From the NCBI GenBank assembly GCA_016715985.1, contig JADJXD010000001.1:2790001-2854000 (forward strand): a DNA stretch of 64,000 bases. Reading direction: 5' to 3'. This stretch comes from Saprospiraceae bacterium (GTDB lineage Bacteria > Bacteroidota > Bacteroidia > Chitinophagales > Saprospiraceae). Positions 27,880 through 36,649 of the stretch are shown here, in pieces (within the stretch, counting starts at the first letter, position 1; each line of letters begins with the position of its first letter). The notes under the pieces were generated by a model. That model saw only the letters and a list, made by a program, of their open reading frames with translations. It had not been told where the DNA came from and made no database searches. Position numbers and translations under genes: made by a program.

Positions 27880-28268
27880 ACTTGAAGTCATACTTATTTT
27901 ATCTTGTATTAGTCAATATTTTAACTTTGGGTATTTTATATTATGTGGATACCTTTGATCGAACAAGTCCTTATTTTAATGTGGGACTAACAAGTTTATG
28001 TCTATTTACGGTTTTCAGCACAGGATTATATCTGATATTGCGATATTTTGCAAAACACCCCAATAAACAACTGTTTCTGTCAGGTACAGTCTTTAATATG
28101 TTTTTTAAAATGTTGTTTTCTGTAGGAATTCTTATGTTATATTATGTAATTAAAAAGCCGGGAGATGGTGCATTTGTTATTCCATTTTTGGTGGTTTACG
28201 TTACATTCACCATTTTTGAGACTTTTTTTATGCTTCAATTGGCGCAGGAAAAGCCAGCTAATAAATAG
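27876..28268 (+). CDS. Four-helix membrane protein, AtpI-like position
   Basis: A 130-residue protein made of four hydrophobic segments (about residues 4-24, 34-56, 70-92, 100-122). In related genomes a gene of this size and topology lies between atpZ and atpB, so it is probably the AtpI-like assembly factor; the sequence itself has no strong motif. Translationally coupled to atpZ. Confidence 0.65.
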   Translation: MNLKSYLFYLVLVNILTLGILYYVDTFDRTSPYFNVGLTSLCLFTVFSTGLYLILRYFAKHPNKQLFLSGTVFNMFFKMLFSVGILMLYYVIKKPGDGAFVIPFLVVYVTFTIFETFFMLQLAQEKPANK

Positions 28269-28316
28269 TTGTGTATATTTTGGAAATCATTATATTATTG
28301 AAATAATTTTACCAAT

Positions 28317-28805
28317 ATGAGCGGAATATCAACCAATGAAATAAAAGTAAAGGGTTTTGCGGATATGAAAGGTCTAAATGATTCAGATAGTTTTTCTGTA
28401 TTAGTGCAAAACGGAAACAAAATTAAAGTTAGATTCAAAGACAAAATCTACAATGCAATCATCAGAAAATCTGATATTGATAGAAAGGAATTCAACATTA
28501 TCATTGATGGTTTTACATTTGTAGTGAAAATTGAGGAGCCATTGGATCAGTTGATCAGCCAATTGGGATTCAGGGAACTAAAGGTCGGCTCCGTCAAAGA
28601 AATAAAATCTCCAATGCCCGGATTGGTTGCGGATGTTGTAGTAAAACCCGGAGACATTGTTGAAGCCGGTGAAAAACTATTGAGTCTGGAAGCAATGAAG
28701 ATGGAAAATATCATTAAATCAATATCAGCAGGTACAGTTAAGAATGTCTTCGTCGAGAAAGGGAATTCTATCGAAAAGAATCAGATTTTAATTGAATTTG
28801 AATAG
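28317..28805 (+). CDS. Biotin carboxyl carrier protein (biotin/lipoyl-attachment domain)
   Basis: A 162-residue carrier subunit of an acyl-CoA carboxylase. The C-terminal ~75 residues form the biotinyl domain, with the biotin-accepting lysine in SLEAMKMENIIKS (near residue 128). PMPGLVADVVVKPGD precedes it as usual. The N-terminal half (~80 residues) is a beta-rich domain seen in stand-alone carriers of propionyl-/acetyl-CoA carboxylase complexes. No carboxylase or carboxyltransferase subunit is adjacent. The start at 28317 follows a TA-rich upstream stretch. Confidence 0.88.
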   Translation: MSGISTNEIKVKGFADMKGLNDSDSFSVLVQNGNKIKVRFKDKIYNAIIRKSDIDRKEFNIIIDGFTFVVKIEEPLDQLISQLGFRELKVGSVKEIKSPMPGLVADVVVKPGDIVEAGEKLLSLEAMKMENIIKSISAGTVKNVFVEKGNSIEKNQILIEFE

Positions 28806-28872
28806 AAGGCAGTTTAAAAATTATTGTTGCAGGTCAAATAATAGTTTTATTAAATACACTTAAGAAGAATTT

Positions 28873-29346
28873 TTATTCACCCATTTGTTTTCCGAAATGT
28901 TGAACCCAGTATTTATCAACTTTAGCTACGGCCATTTCAGTTACTTTGGGGTTCATAAGCATTTGGCAATGTGAGTAACTGGCAACCCAGTCTTTCAATA
29001 CTTCATCGAAGTTTTTCTGACCTTCACCCAGATTTTCTCCGGCTACCTGCCAATTGTAACCGAACTTTTCCAACCTGTCTCCTATGTCAAGACCATCTTT
29101 TGAAAAATGGGCAAAAAATCTGAATTGAGCCATTTCTTTTGCGTGATTTTCAGCACTGATGAATAATTTATCGTTCCACTTCACTGCACCGGCAGGGGGC
29201 ATATATTTACGTCCACACTTACAACCGGTAGATCTGATAGCATTCACTTTTTCAAGCATGTATGAACGGATTTGTTCATCAGGAATGATGGTTGATGTTG
29301 GAATAAAGGCATTCCAAATCGTAAAAATCAAAATATAAATTTTCAT
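28873..29346 (-). CDS. CAP (SCP/PR1) domain secreted protein
   Basis: A 157-residue protein with a short signal-like N-terminus (residues 1-16) and a CAP domain. The motifs are AVKWNDKLFISAENHAKEM (first CAP His), HFSKDGLDIGDRLEKFGY (second His region) and GENLGEGQ with its Glu. The tail contains VTEMAVAKVDKYWVQHFGK. CAP proteins are exported, and their functions vary from adhesion to proteolysis. It stands alone, tail-to-tail with the biotin carrier gene. Confidence 0.88.
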   Translation of the reverse strand: MKIYILIFTIWNAFIPTSTIIPDEQIRSYMLEKVNAIRSTGCKCGRKYMPPAGAVKWNDKLFISAENHAKEMAQFRFFAHFSKDGLDIGDRLEKFGYNWQVAGENLGEGQKNFDEVLKDWVASYSHCQMLMNPKVTEMAVAKVDKYWVQHFGKQMGE

Positions 29347-29515
29347 CTGACTGTTACATTATGCAATTGAACGCAATTTATACTATTCTGTTTTAATTAG
29401 ATTGATTTTGCTTCAGGTTTTAACTTTTTTTTGAGTTTTTTCAAAGAATGAATTTGAATTTAACGATAATCCGACTTTAAAGGGGAATTTGAATAAAAAG
29501 CAATTTAGCTTTTTG

Positions 29516-29523
29516 TATCTTTG
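29516..29523 (+). promoter_or_regulatory. -7 promoter box for the 161-aa gene
   Basis: TATCTTTG matches TAnnTTTG 23 bp before the ATG at 29546. It places the transcription start after the alternative in-frame start at 29489, which supports the downstream start codon. Confidence 0.6.
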
Positions 29524-29545
29524 CAGAATATTTAAAAATTTGAAA

Positions 29546-30031
29546 ATGAACAAAAATATTCAAAAAATAATACCGGGAGTCGGATTAGGAGATCTGAAAT
29601 TTGGATTAACAAGAGATGAAGTAACTGCCATGATCGGTAAGCCGGATGATGTGGAGAATCTTCCCGGATTTGACGAAGAAGTCAATGACCAGTTAGAATC
29701 CTGGCACTATGATGAACATGAATTTTCTTTGGTATTTGATGCTGATTACGATTGGAGATTGGTTTCTATTGCAGTTAGTGATCCTTATTTTCAGCTGGAT
29801 GGTCACAATATCGTGGGAATGAACAGAGAGACATTACAAATGGTATTGGACAATCTGGGCATTGAAGTAAGTAATGAAGAAGATATTTCTGATGAAGATA
29901 ATCCGGACATGCAACTTATAGAATCTGAAGAATCCGGGTTAATGATTTGGTTTGATGAAGGTGAAGTGATAGAAATTCAGATATTACCTGACGTGGATGA
30001 AGACGGTGAGTCTCTTATCTGGCCGCAATAA
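29546..30031 (+). CDS. Conserved acidic protein, function unknown
   Basis: A 161-residue cytoplasmic protein from the ATG at 29546 (see the promoter box just upstream). The N-terminus contains IIPGVGLGDLKFGLTRDEV and IGKPDDVE, reminiscent of SmpA/BamE-type or immunity-like repeats that open with a short beta strand. The C-terminus is strongly acidic (EEDISDEDNPD, then LPDVDEDGE). No catalytic residues are apparent and no family function is known to me. It stands alone, convergent with coaX. Confidence 0.75.
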   Translation: MNKNIQKIIPGVGLGDLKFGLTRDEVTAMIGKPDDVENLPGFDEEVNDQLESWHYDEHEFSLVFDADYDWRLVSIAVSDPYFQLDGHNIVGMNRETLQMVLDNLGIEVSNEEDISDEDNPDMQLIESEESGLMIWFDEGEVIEIQILPDVDEDGESLIWPQ

Positions 30032-30054
30032 AAAATAAGTGTTTTGTAAAATCC

Positions 30055-30828
30055 TTAGGTTTTTAATAGCATTGAATTCATAATCAGACGCATACCTTCA
30101 AGGGTGAGTGTTTTGTCTATATGATCTATTTGTTCATGTATAGGTATGAAAACGGAAGAAAGCCCACCGGTAGCAATGACTTTGTAGATTGTCCCTTTTT
30201 CCGTCATCATTCTCGATAAAATCTCTTTTACAAGCCCGGAATACCCATACAATACTCCTGCCTGAATTGCTGAAATCGTATCTGTACCGATGACTGATTT
30301 TGGTAATTCAAGTGGTACAACAGGAAGTTGAGCTGTTTGAGTTGACAGAGATGAAATAGCCGTTTTGATACCGGGGGCTATGGTTACACCTTCGATGCCC
30401 TTTTCTTTACTTACGATGATAAAACTTAGAGCTGTACCAAAATCCACCACAATACATTTATCATTATATTTTTGAATAGACGCATAAGCATTTGCAACAA
30501 GATCAGATCCAATTTCATATGGGTGAGGAATGTAGATATCCAACTTTTGAAAAATATCTGGAGACAATATAAATGCCTTTAAACCTGTGACTGAATCGAT
30601 TGCTTCTACAATAGAATCTGTCAGATCCGGTACCACACTGCTGACTACAGCATTTTTGATGTCAGAACTATGAATCTGCCATTCAAGCAATATATTTCTG
30701 AGTGCAATCTGATAATATATATCTGAAACAGTGTCTTTCGTTTCATATCTGAAGGTATGTTCCCATTTGTCTGAAATGTATAATGCGACTACTATATTGG
30801 AGTTTCCGATATCAACAGCTAAGGTCAT
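30055..30828 (-). CDS. coaX: Type III pantothenate kinase
   Basis: Phosphorylates pantothenate, the first step of coenzyme A synthesis. The 257 residues show the ASKHA-fold motifs: LAVDIGNSNIVVALY (phosphate 1), ALRNILLEW, SDLVANAYASI, VVDFGTALSFIIVS (phosphate 2), GVTIAPGI and VIATGGLSS. The length and motifs fit CoaX, which needs a monovalent cation and is insensitive to CoA feedback. It has its own promoter about 130 bp upstream. Confidence 0.95.
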   Translation of the reverse strand: MTLAVDIGNSNIVVALYISDKWEHTFRYETKDTVSDIYYQIALRNILLEWQIHSSDIKNAVVSSVVPDLTDSIVEAIDSVTGLKAFILSPDIFQKLDIYIPHPYEIGSDLVANAYASIQKYNDKCIVVDFGTALSFIIVSKEKGIEGVTIAPGIKTAISSLSTQTAQLPVVPLELPKSVIGTDTISAIQAGVLYGYSGLVKEILSRMMTEKGTIYKVIATGGLSSVFIPIHEQIDHIDKTLTLEGMRLIMNSMLLKT

Positions 30829-30964
30829 GTTTTGTATATTTTTTTATCGTTTTTGTTGTTTAAGAAATTGTCGGTTAGAAGTAATGATGGATACAATGAT
30901 TCAGTTAATATTGGTTTGAAATTACATCACTTACATCTCAGGGTTGGCCCAAACACATAAGCAA

Positions 30965-30972
30965 CAAAAGTA
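30965..30972 (-). promoter_or_regulatory. Candidate -7 promoter box of coaX
   Basis: The minus strand reads TACTTTTG, matching TAnnTTTG, with a predicted leader of about 130 nt. The rest of the 30829-31216 gap holds the dispersed repeat described separately. Confidence 0.45.
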
Positions 30973-31020
30973 AGTATATTTTGTCTTATTTAAAGACAGA
31001 TAATCTTAAAGTGTCTATAA

Positions 31021-31150
31021 CGGAATGCACATTTTATTGCAAAAAGTTTTAATGTGGGGAGGTCGTCCCTTTAGGGAATGAGCCCGCCTGCTCCGAAGCG
31101 GGCAGGCCCGCCTGCCTACAGAGTCGGGCAGGGGTTGCGGGATGCAATTT
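31021..31150. repeat. Dispersed intergenic repeat, copy 1
   Basis: Shares the ordered blocks ACATTTTATT, AATGTG, CGTCCCTTTAGGGAATGAG and GGGATGCAA with the intergenic stretch 61681-61770. The centre TCCCTTTAGGGA is a short perfect inverted repeat. This copy carries an extra ~52-bp GC-rich insert (31083-31134) that the other copy lacks. No coding capacity. Confidence 0.7.
31083..31134. repeat. GC-rich palindromic insert
   Basis: An island of about 70% GC in an AT-rich genome, built from repeated CCCGCCTGC and GCGGGCAGG blocks that can pair as two consecutive stem-loops. It interrupts the dispersed repeat precisely between its AATGAG and GGGATGC blocks. Confidence 0.65.
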
Positions 31151-31216
31151 TACAATTATTTCTATGGTTCTTAAAGAACCAATGCTTTGTAATTAGTATA
31201 CATACAATCTTAAATC

Positions 31217-31897
31217 ATGAGATTCAATCGAAGGCGCAATTTTTTCGTTTTAATATTGTTTTTAAATTTTCAATCTATGCTTTCAGGTCAGAAAGATACA
31301 TTAATATACATAGGCGACCCGATGTGTTCGTGGTGTTATGGATTTATTCCGGAATTGGATCAACTGAAAAAGTTATATCCTGAAATAGAGTTCAGTTTGG
31401 TACTTGGCGGATTGAGGGCTGGAGGAACAGAAAGAATGGCAGATTTAAAGGGGTTTCTCAGAGAACATTGGCAGGAGGTGCATGACAGAACAGGTCAGGA
31501 ATTCAGTTATAGCATCCTGGATAATGAATCCATGATTTATAATACGGAGTTTGCATGCCGGGCAGTTATGACAGTAAAACTGATAAAACCTGAGTTGGCC
31601 TATGAATATTTTAAAAGATTACAGGTTGCATTTTATAAAAATAATTTAGACGCAACATCTGTCGCAACTTTCAAAGGTATTGCAACCGATGTTGGAATTG
31701 ACAAAGACGTATTTGAGAAAATCTATATGCTGCCTTCAACCATTCAAAGTACTCAGACAGATTTTGCAAATTCAGCCAGAATGGGTGTCCGAGGATTTCC
31801 TGCTTTACTACTCAAAAAAGATGGTTCGTATTTTACTATTTCAAATGGATTTAAGCCATATACGGAAATGAAGGCCAAAGTGGATGCATTGAGGTAG
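31217..31897 (+). CDS. Exported DsbA-family thiol oxidoreductase
   Basis: A 226-residue thioredoxin-fold protein. A signal peptide (residues 1-24, ending near MLSGQ) is followed by the strand DTLIYIGDPMCSWCYGF with the redox motif CSWC near residues 36-39. A helical insert covers roughly 80-160. The cis-proline loop is VRGFPALLL (near 193). The overall pattern resembles the FrnE/DsbA subgroup, whose members are usually cytoplasmic; the signal peptide here predicts the periplasm. It probably oxidises or isomerises cysteines of secreted proteins. It stands alone. Confidence 0.85.
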   Translation: MRFNRRRNFFVLILFLNFQSMLSGQKDTLIYIGDPMCSWCYGFIPELDQLKKLYPEIEFSLVLGGLRAGGTERMADLKGFLREHWQEVHDRTGQEFSYSILDNESMIYNTEFACRAVMTVKLIKPELAYEYFKRLQVAFYKNNLDATSVATFKGIATDVGIDKDVFEKIYMLPSTIQSTQTDFANSARMGVRGFPALLLKKDGSYFTISNGFKPYTEMKAKVDALR

Positions 31898-31991
31898 GTA
31901 CAACTACCAGACTCATATACAATTAAAAGCATAAACAATTAAACACATAAAAGCATAAACGATTAAATGAATAAACATTTAGAATTAACAA

Positions 31992-33032
31992 TCAATCCTC
32001 ATCCTCTGCCGCTTCCACAGGATCCAACTGGCCAGGATGATATTTTTCGGTAATCTTCTTTTCTATTTCAAGAGCTACTTCAGGGTTGTCAGCTAAAAAC
32101 TGTTTGGCTCCTTCGCGTCCCTGTGCAATTTTGGTTCCTTCATAACTAAACCACGATCCACTTTTTTGAACCACCTCTGTTTCTACACCAAGATCCACTA
32201 TTTCTCCTGTTTTGGATATTCCTTCTCCAAACATTATATCAAAAGTAGCTATTCTGAAAGGCGGTGCAAGTTTGTTTTTGACCACTTTTACTTTTACCGG
32301 ATTACCGACTACATTACCATCTTTGTCTTTGATTGCTGTTCCGGATTTACGTATGTCCAATCTGATAGAAGCGTAGAATTTTAAAGCATTTCCACCCGTT
32401 GTTGTCTCCGGATTTCCAAACATCACACCGATTTTTTCACGAAGCTGGTTGATGAAGATGCAACAACATCCCGTTCTGCCAATAGTAGCTGTCAGTTTTC
32501 TGAGAGCTTGTGACATCAATCTTGCCTGTAGTCCCATTTTACTGTCACCCATTTCACCTTCTATTTCACTTCTCGGGACTAAAGCCGCAACTGAATCTAT
32601 AACGATGATATCAATTGCTCCGGATCGAATCAGATTTTCAGCTATCTCAAGTGCCTGCTCACCATTATCCGGTTGCGAAATCAGAAGTTCTTCTGTATTC
32701 ACACCCAAACTTTCTGCATAAAACCTGTCAAAAGCATGTTCGGCATCAATAATTGCTGCGATTCCACCTTGTTTTTGACATTCTGCAATGGCATGAATAG
32801 CAAGAGTCGTTTTTCCGGAAGATTCAGGTCCGTAGATTTCTACAATTCTACCTTTCGGCAATCCACCAATACCGAGTGCAATATCCAGACCTAACGACCC
32901 GGTTGAAATTGATTCAACATGTACTATTTGCTTGTCTCCAAGCTTCATGATAGTACCTTTTCCATAAGTCTTATCGAGCTTGTCCATTGTCAGGGCAAGT
33001 GCTTTTAATTTTTCATCTCTTTCTTTTGACAT
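31992..33032 (-). CDS. recA: Recombinase RecA
   Basis: ATP-dependent DNA strand-exchange protein that also triggers LexA-type autocleavage. From the ATG at 33032 it has 346 residues, the normal length. A longer frame starts with TTG at 33056, but that codon lies inside the promoter box. Visible motifs: EIYGPESSGKTTLAIH (Walker A, near 66-81), IIDAEHAFD, IIVIDSVAALVPRSEIEGE (Walker B), FINQLREKIGVMFGNPETTT (L2 region) and an acidic C-terminus ending EAAEDED. No SOS-box-like sequence was recognised upstream. Confidence 0.97.
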   Translation of the reverse strand: MSKERDEKLKALALTMDKLDKTYGKGTIMKLGDKQIVHVESISTGSLGLDIALGIGGLPKGRIVEIYGPESSGKTTLAIHAIAECQKQGGIAAIIDAEHAFDRFYAESLGVNTEELLISQPDNGEQALEIAENLIRSGAIDIIVIDSVAALVPRSEIEGEMGDSKMGLQARLMSQALRKLTATIGRTGCCCIFINQLREKIGVMFGNPETTTGGNALKFYASIRLDIRKSGTAIKDKDGNVVGNPVKVKVVKNKLAPPFRIATFDIMFGEGISKTGEIVDLGVETEVVQKSGSWFSYEGTKIAQGREGAKQFLADNPEVALEIEKKITEKYHPGQLDPVEAAEDED

Positions 33033-33053
33033 AAATTTTACTGTTTGAGTTGA

Positions 33054-33061
33054 CAAAAGTA
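33054..33061 (-). promoter_or_regulatory. -7 promoter box of recA
   Basis: The minus strand reads TACTTTTG, matching TAnnTTTG, ending 22 bp before the ATG at 33032. It decides the recA start against the upstream TTG. Confidence 0.6.
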
Positions 33062-33250
33062 AGAATTTTTTTCAGTTATGTATATCATTTTATTTGATAT
33101 TTTACCTTGAAGGAAGGAATACAGAGATTGGCCATATGATTAAAGATGATAAGATTAAGGTCAAAATTCAACTTTTAGGATTTTACCTGAACGCTTTTTA
33201 TAAAAATAGGAACAAAAAGTGCATATTTGCAAATTCAATTTCAAATTATT

Positions 33251-33961
33251 ATGGCTTTCGATTGGAAAAAATCGGCGCAAGCTGTTATATATCAATGGAT
33301 TAACCCATTAATAAATGCTCTTGTCAAATCAGGAATAAAACCAAATCACGTTACTTTTGCAGGATTAATTCTCAATTTTGCAGCAACAGGACTATTTATT
33401 TATGGAGCTGAATACGGTGAAAGATACGAACATAATTATGTTGGCTGGGCTTGTGCAGTAATTTTGCTGGCCGGTTTTATGGACATGATTGACGGTAGAT
33501 TAGCAAGAGTAGGCAATATGGATTCAAAATATGGTGCGTTGTATGATTCAGTACTGGATAGATATAGTGAGATGGTTATGTTTCTGGGTATTTGCTACTA
33601 CCTGATATATTATCAATATTTTTTAAGCTCTATTTTTGCATTCATAGCTATGATCGGATCAATAATGGTAAGCTACACCAGAGCAAGGGCAGAAGGACTG
33701 GGTGTAAAAATGGCAGATGTAGGACTGATGCAGAGACCTGAAAGAATTTTATTGATAGGTATTAGTGGAATATTATGTAGTTTAATGTCTGATATTTTGG
33801 GATCCGAATTTAAAATTACTGTCAGTTGGTTGCCGTTTCCATTAGTCGAAACGATTACATTTTTTACATTTCCTATATTTTTACTATCATTACTTGCTAA
33901 CATCACAGCTATAAACAGATTGTTTCATGCAAGGGAATTACTGGACGGTCAAAATGAATGA
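33251..33961 (+). CDS. CDP-alcohol phosphatidyltransferase (probable phosphatidylinositol-phosphate synthase)
   Basis: A 236-residue integral membrane enzyme. The canonical CDP-AP signature is intact: FMDMIDGRLARVGN followed by GALYDSVLD gives D-x2-DG-x2-AR-x8-G-x3-D-x3-D near residues 78-103, the four Asp residues binding two metals and CDP-diacylglycerol. Six hydrophobic helices are visible. An earlier TTG at 33227 would add eight residues, so the ATG at 33251 was chosen. Its end overlaps the PAP2-like gene (ATGA). With an inositol-phosphate synthase in the same cluster, transfer of a phosphatidyl group to inositol phosphate is the likely role, though the second CDP-AP protein downstream is a rival candidate. 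Confidence 0.85.
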   Translation: MAFDWKKSAQAVIYQWINPLINALVKSGIKPNHVTFAGLILNFAATGLFIYGAEYGERYEHNYVGWACAVILLAGFMDMIDGRLARVGNMDSKYGALYDSVLDRYSEMVMFLGICYYLIYYQYFLSSIFAFIAMIGSIMVSYTRARAEGLGVKMADVGLMQRPERILLIGISGILCSLMSDILGSEFKITVSWLPFPLVETITFFTFPIFLLSLLANITAINRLFHARELLDGQNE

Positions 33962-34926
33962 TGACACAATTATTTATCAGATATAAACAATTCAGCAAGA
34001 CAGAAATCAGAGACGTTAAAATATTTTTGGGTTTTGTCCTTCTTTACATGTTGTGGACGGGCTTGGTGGTAGGGTTCAGAAATGACCATTTAAATTTTTC
34101 AGTTTTTATTGGATTGTGTGTTTTACTTACACCATTCACGAGACAAATAGCTTATTCATTTTGTTTTTTTATTCTTTTCTGGATCTTGTATGATTCAATG
34201 AGAGTGTATCCCAATTATCTGATTAATGAAGTTCATATTGAAGACTTATATTTGTTAGAGAAAAAATTCTTTGGAGTTTTTGAAAACAATGTGTTATTAA
34301 CTCCTAATGAATATTTTGCGAATCACACTTCACAATTTCTCGACTTTATCAGTGGTGTATTTTATCTGACCTGGGTGCCTGTACCCTTGGCTCTCGGGCT
34401 TTACTTTTTTTTTAAAGATAAAGTTCTTTTGTTGCAATTCAGTGCGGCATTTTTATTTACCAACCTATTGGGCTTTTGTGTATATTATCTTTACCCTGCT
34501 GCTCCACCCTGGTATTTTGAAATGTATGGATCTGAAGAAATTTTTAACATTCAGGGAAATCCTGCACAACTTGCATCTTTCGATAAATTAATTGGTTATC
34601 CGCTTTTCAGTGGCATCTACACCAAAAATGCGAATGTTTTTGCGGCTGTTCCTTCACTACATGCAGCTTACCCTGTAGTTGCCTTATTTTATGCGGTCAA
34701 AAGTCGTTTGAAGTGGCCTTCTGTACTAATATTTCTGGATATGATTGGTATTTGGTTTGCTGCAGTATATTCCTATCATCATTATGTGATTGATGTATTG
34801 TTGGGAGTACTTTGTGCTATAGTTGCACTCATTATTTTTGAAAAACATTTAATGAAAACAAAACTCAGAATTTGGATAGAAAAATACGCTTCTTTTATTC
34901 AACTTCAGAACACTCATAAAGAGTAA
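33958..34926 (+). CDS. PAP2/Aur1-like membrane phosphotransferase (probable inositol phosphorylceramide synthase)
   Basis: A 322-residue multi-helix membrane protein. The active-site pair of the PAP2 superfamily is present: AVPSLHAAYPVV (near 236) and YSYHHYVIDVLLG (near 278), the latter being of the HHYxxD type seen in Aur1/inositolphosphotransferases rather than simple phosphatases. In such enzymes phosphoinositol moves from phosphatidylinositol to ceramide. It is coupled to the CDP-AP gene upstream by a 4-bp overlap. The inositol setting favours the inositol phosphorylceramide reading; generic PAP2 phosphatase is the alternative. Confidence 0.8.
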   Translation: MMTQLFIRYKQFSKTEIRDVKIFLGFVLLYMLWTGLVVGFRNDHLNFSVFIGLCVLLTPFTRQIAYSFCFFILFWILYDSMRVYPNYLINEVHIEDLYLLEKKFFGVFENNVLLTPNEYFANHTSQFLDFISGVFYLTWVPVPLALGLYFFFKDKVLLLQFSAAFLFTNLLGFCVYYLYPAAPPWYFEMYGSEEIFNIQGNPAQLASFDKLIGYPLFSGIYTKNANVFAAVPSLHAAYPVVALFYAVKSRLKWPSVLIFLDMIGIWFAAVYSYHHYVIDVLLGVLCAIVALIIFEKHLMKTKLRIWIEKYASFIQLQNTHKE

Positions 34927-35174
34927 TTAAAATTCTTTTGATTCCAATATATAAATTCTTGTTAAATGATAAACTACCGTTTTTTACCCTGACACTTAAG
35001 TGAAATAATTGATTAATAAATGCAGGGAACTCAGACATAAAAACCACATTTTGTTCTTGAATTTAGAGATTAGCACATAAATTTTATACTCAAATCTAAG
35101 TGATTAAGTAAATTTAATAAACTGTTAAAGTTAAATTTACGTTTATCTAATATTTTTCAAACGGATAAATAGAT

Positions 35175-35182
35175 TAACTTTG
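35175..35182 (+). promoter_or_regulatory. -7 promoter box of the inositol-phosphate synthase gene
   Basis: TAACTTTG matches TAnnTTTG about 70 bp before the ATG at 35253. The 326-bp gap from 34927 to 35252 holds nothing else recognisable and is very AT-rich. Confidence 0.5.
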
Positions 35183-35252
35183 TGCACTTTTTTAAGTTAG
35201 TTATTTATAATAAAGTTATATTCATCATTATTATTAAATTTTAATAAATCTT

Positions 35253-36566
35253 ATGTCAGAAAAAAGCAAAGTTCAGAAAGCCAAAGGTAAATTAGGTATA
35301 TTACTTCCTGGAATGGGTGCTGTAGCCACCACCTTTATTGCCGGAGTTGTGGCTGTTAATAAAGGACTGGAATTGCCTATCGGATCGTTAACTCAGATGG
35401 GACGAATCCGTATCGGAAAAAGAACTGCAAATAATCAGCCATTTATTAAAGATATAGTTCCTCTACACAACTTAAAAAATGTAGTTTTTGGAGGATGGGA
35501 TATTTTTGAGGATGATGTTTATGAATCCGCAGTGCATGCTAAAGTGTTGGAAGAAAGCTTATTAACTAAACTTAAACCACAGCTGCAAAAGATAAAACCC
35601 ATGAAAGCAGTTTTTGACCATGAATATGTCAAAAGATTAGATGGTAAAAATGTTAAAAAGGGCAAGACTAAAATGGAGTTGGCCAAAGCCTTGATGAAAG
35701 ATATTGAGAAATTTAAAAAAGATAATGATTGTGACAGATTGGTGATGGTGTGGTGTGGATCTACTGAAATATATATAGAAGAATCTGAAGTTCATCAGAC
35801 CATAGAGTCATTTGAAAAAGGACTGGAAGAAAATCACAAGGACATTGCCCCAAGTATGATATATGCGTATGCTGCCATCAAAAGTGGTGTACCTTATGCA
35901 AATGGAGCACCCAATTTGTCATGTGATATTCCTGCTATGGTTGAACTTTCAAAACAAACGCAAACACCGATTGCAGGCAAAGACTTCAAAACAGGGCAAA
36001 CTCTCATGAAAACTATTCTTGCGCCGGGATTAAAAGCAAGGGCATTGGGAATTGAAGGATGGTTTTCTACTAATATATTAGGAAACAGGGATGGAGAAGT
36101 ATTGGATGATCCGGATAATTTCAAAACGAAAGAAGTTTCTAAATTGGGTGTATTGGAAAATATATTAGAGCCTGCTTTACATCCTGAGTTATATGGGAAT
36201 CTTTATCATAAAGTCAGGATAAACTATTATCCGCCGAGAGGAGACAATAAAGAAGGATGGGATAATATCGATATCAGAGGCTGGCTCAACTATCCTATGC
36301 AGATAAAAGTTGATTTTCTATGTCGTGACTCTATTCTGGCGGCTCCGATTGTGCTGGATTTGGCAATATTTCTTGATTTGGCCAAGAGAGCAGGTATGTC
36401 AGGAATTCAGGAGTGGCTTTCATTTTATTTGAAATCACCACAGGCTCCCAAAGGAGTACATCCGATGCATGACATTTTCAAGCAACTTAATAAATTAGAG
36501 AATACCTTAAGACACCTGGGTGGTCACGAATTGATAACAAATCTCGGACTCGACTACGATGCTTGA
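35253..36566 (+). CDS. Myo-inositol-1(3)-phosphate synthase
   Basis: Isomerises glucose 6-phosphate to inositol 3-phosphate using NAD, the only de novo route to inositol. The 437 residues open with KLGILLPGMGAVATTFIAGV, the glycine-rich NAD-binding loop. VWCGSTEIY, GVPYANGAPNLSCDIPAM, GKDFKTGQT, FSTNILGNRDGEVLDDP and KVDFLCRDSILAAPIVLDL are the conserved catalytic and substrate-binding stretches, with the active-site lysines in the expected blocks. It starts the second half of the lipid cluster, followed by pgpA. Confidence 0.95.
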   Translation: MSEKSKVQKAKGKLGILLPGMGAVATTFIAGVVAVNKGLELPIGSLTQMGRIRIGKRTANNQPFIKDIVPLHNLKNVVFGGWDIFEDDVYESAVHAKVLEESLLTKLKPQLQKIKPMKAVFDHEYVKRLDGKNVKKGKTKMELAKALMKDIEKFKKDNDCDRLVMVWCGSTEIYIEESEVHQTIESFEKGLEENHKDIAPSMIYAYAAIKSGVPYANGAPNLSCDIPAMVELSKQTQTPIAGKDFKTGQTLMKTILAPGLKARALGIEGWFSTNILGNRDGEVLDDPDNFKTKEVSKLGVLENILEPALHPELYGNLYHKVRINYYPPRGDNKEGWDNIDIRGWLNYPMQIKVDFLCRDSILAAPIVLDLAIFLDLAKRAGMSGIQEWLSFYLKSPQAPKGVHPMHDIFKQLNKLENTLRHLGGHELITNLGLDYDA

Positions 36567-36649
36567 TATTACTGCTCTGTTAAATAATATCCGAACTGAG
36601 CAATAGATTGAACCGAATTCTCTTACCAATTTAAAATATTGAGAATAAT

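Noticed and set aside
31902..31985. Loose AT-rich near-repeats (ATAAACAATTAAA, ATAAACGATTAAA) between the DsbA gene and recA
   Set aside because: Only two or three imperfect copies in low-complexity sequence; could be chance.
33094..33303. A 69-codon frame between recA and the CDP-alcohol transferase
   Set aside because: It overlaps the real start of the CDP-AP gene in another frame and has no family resemblance.
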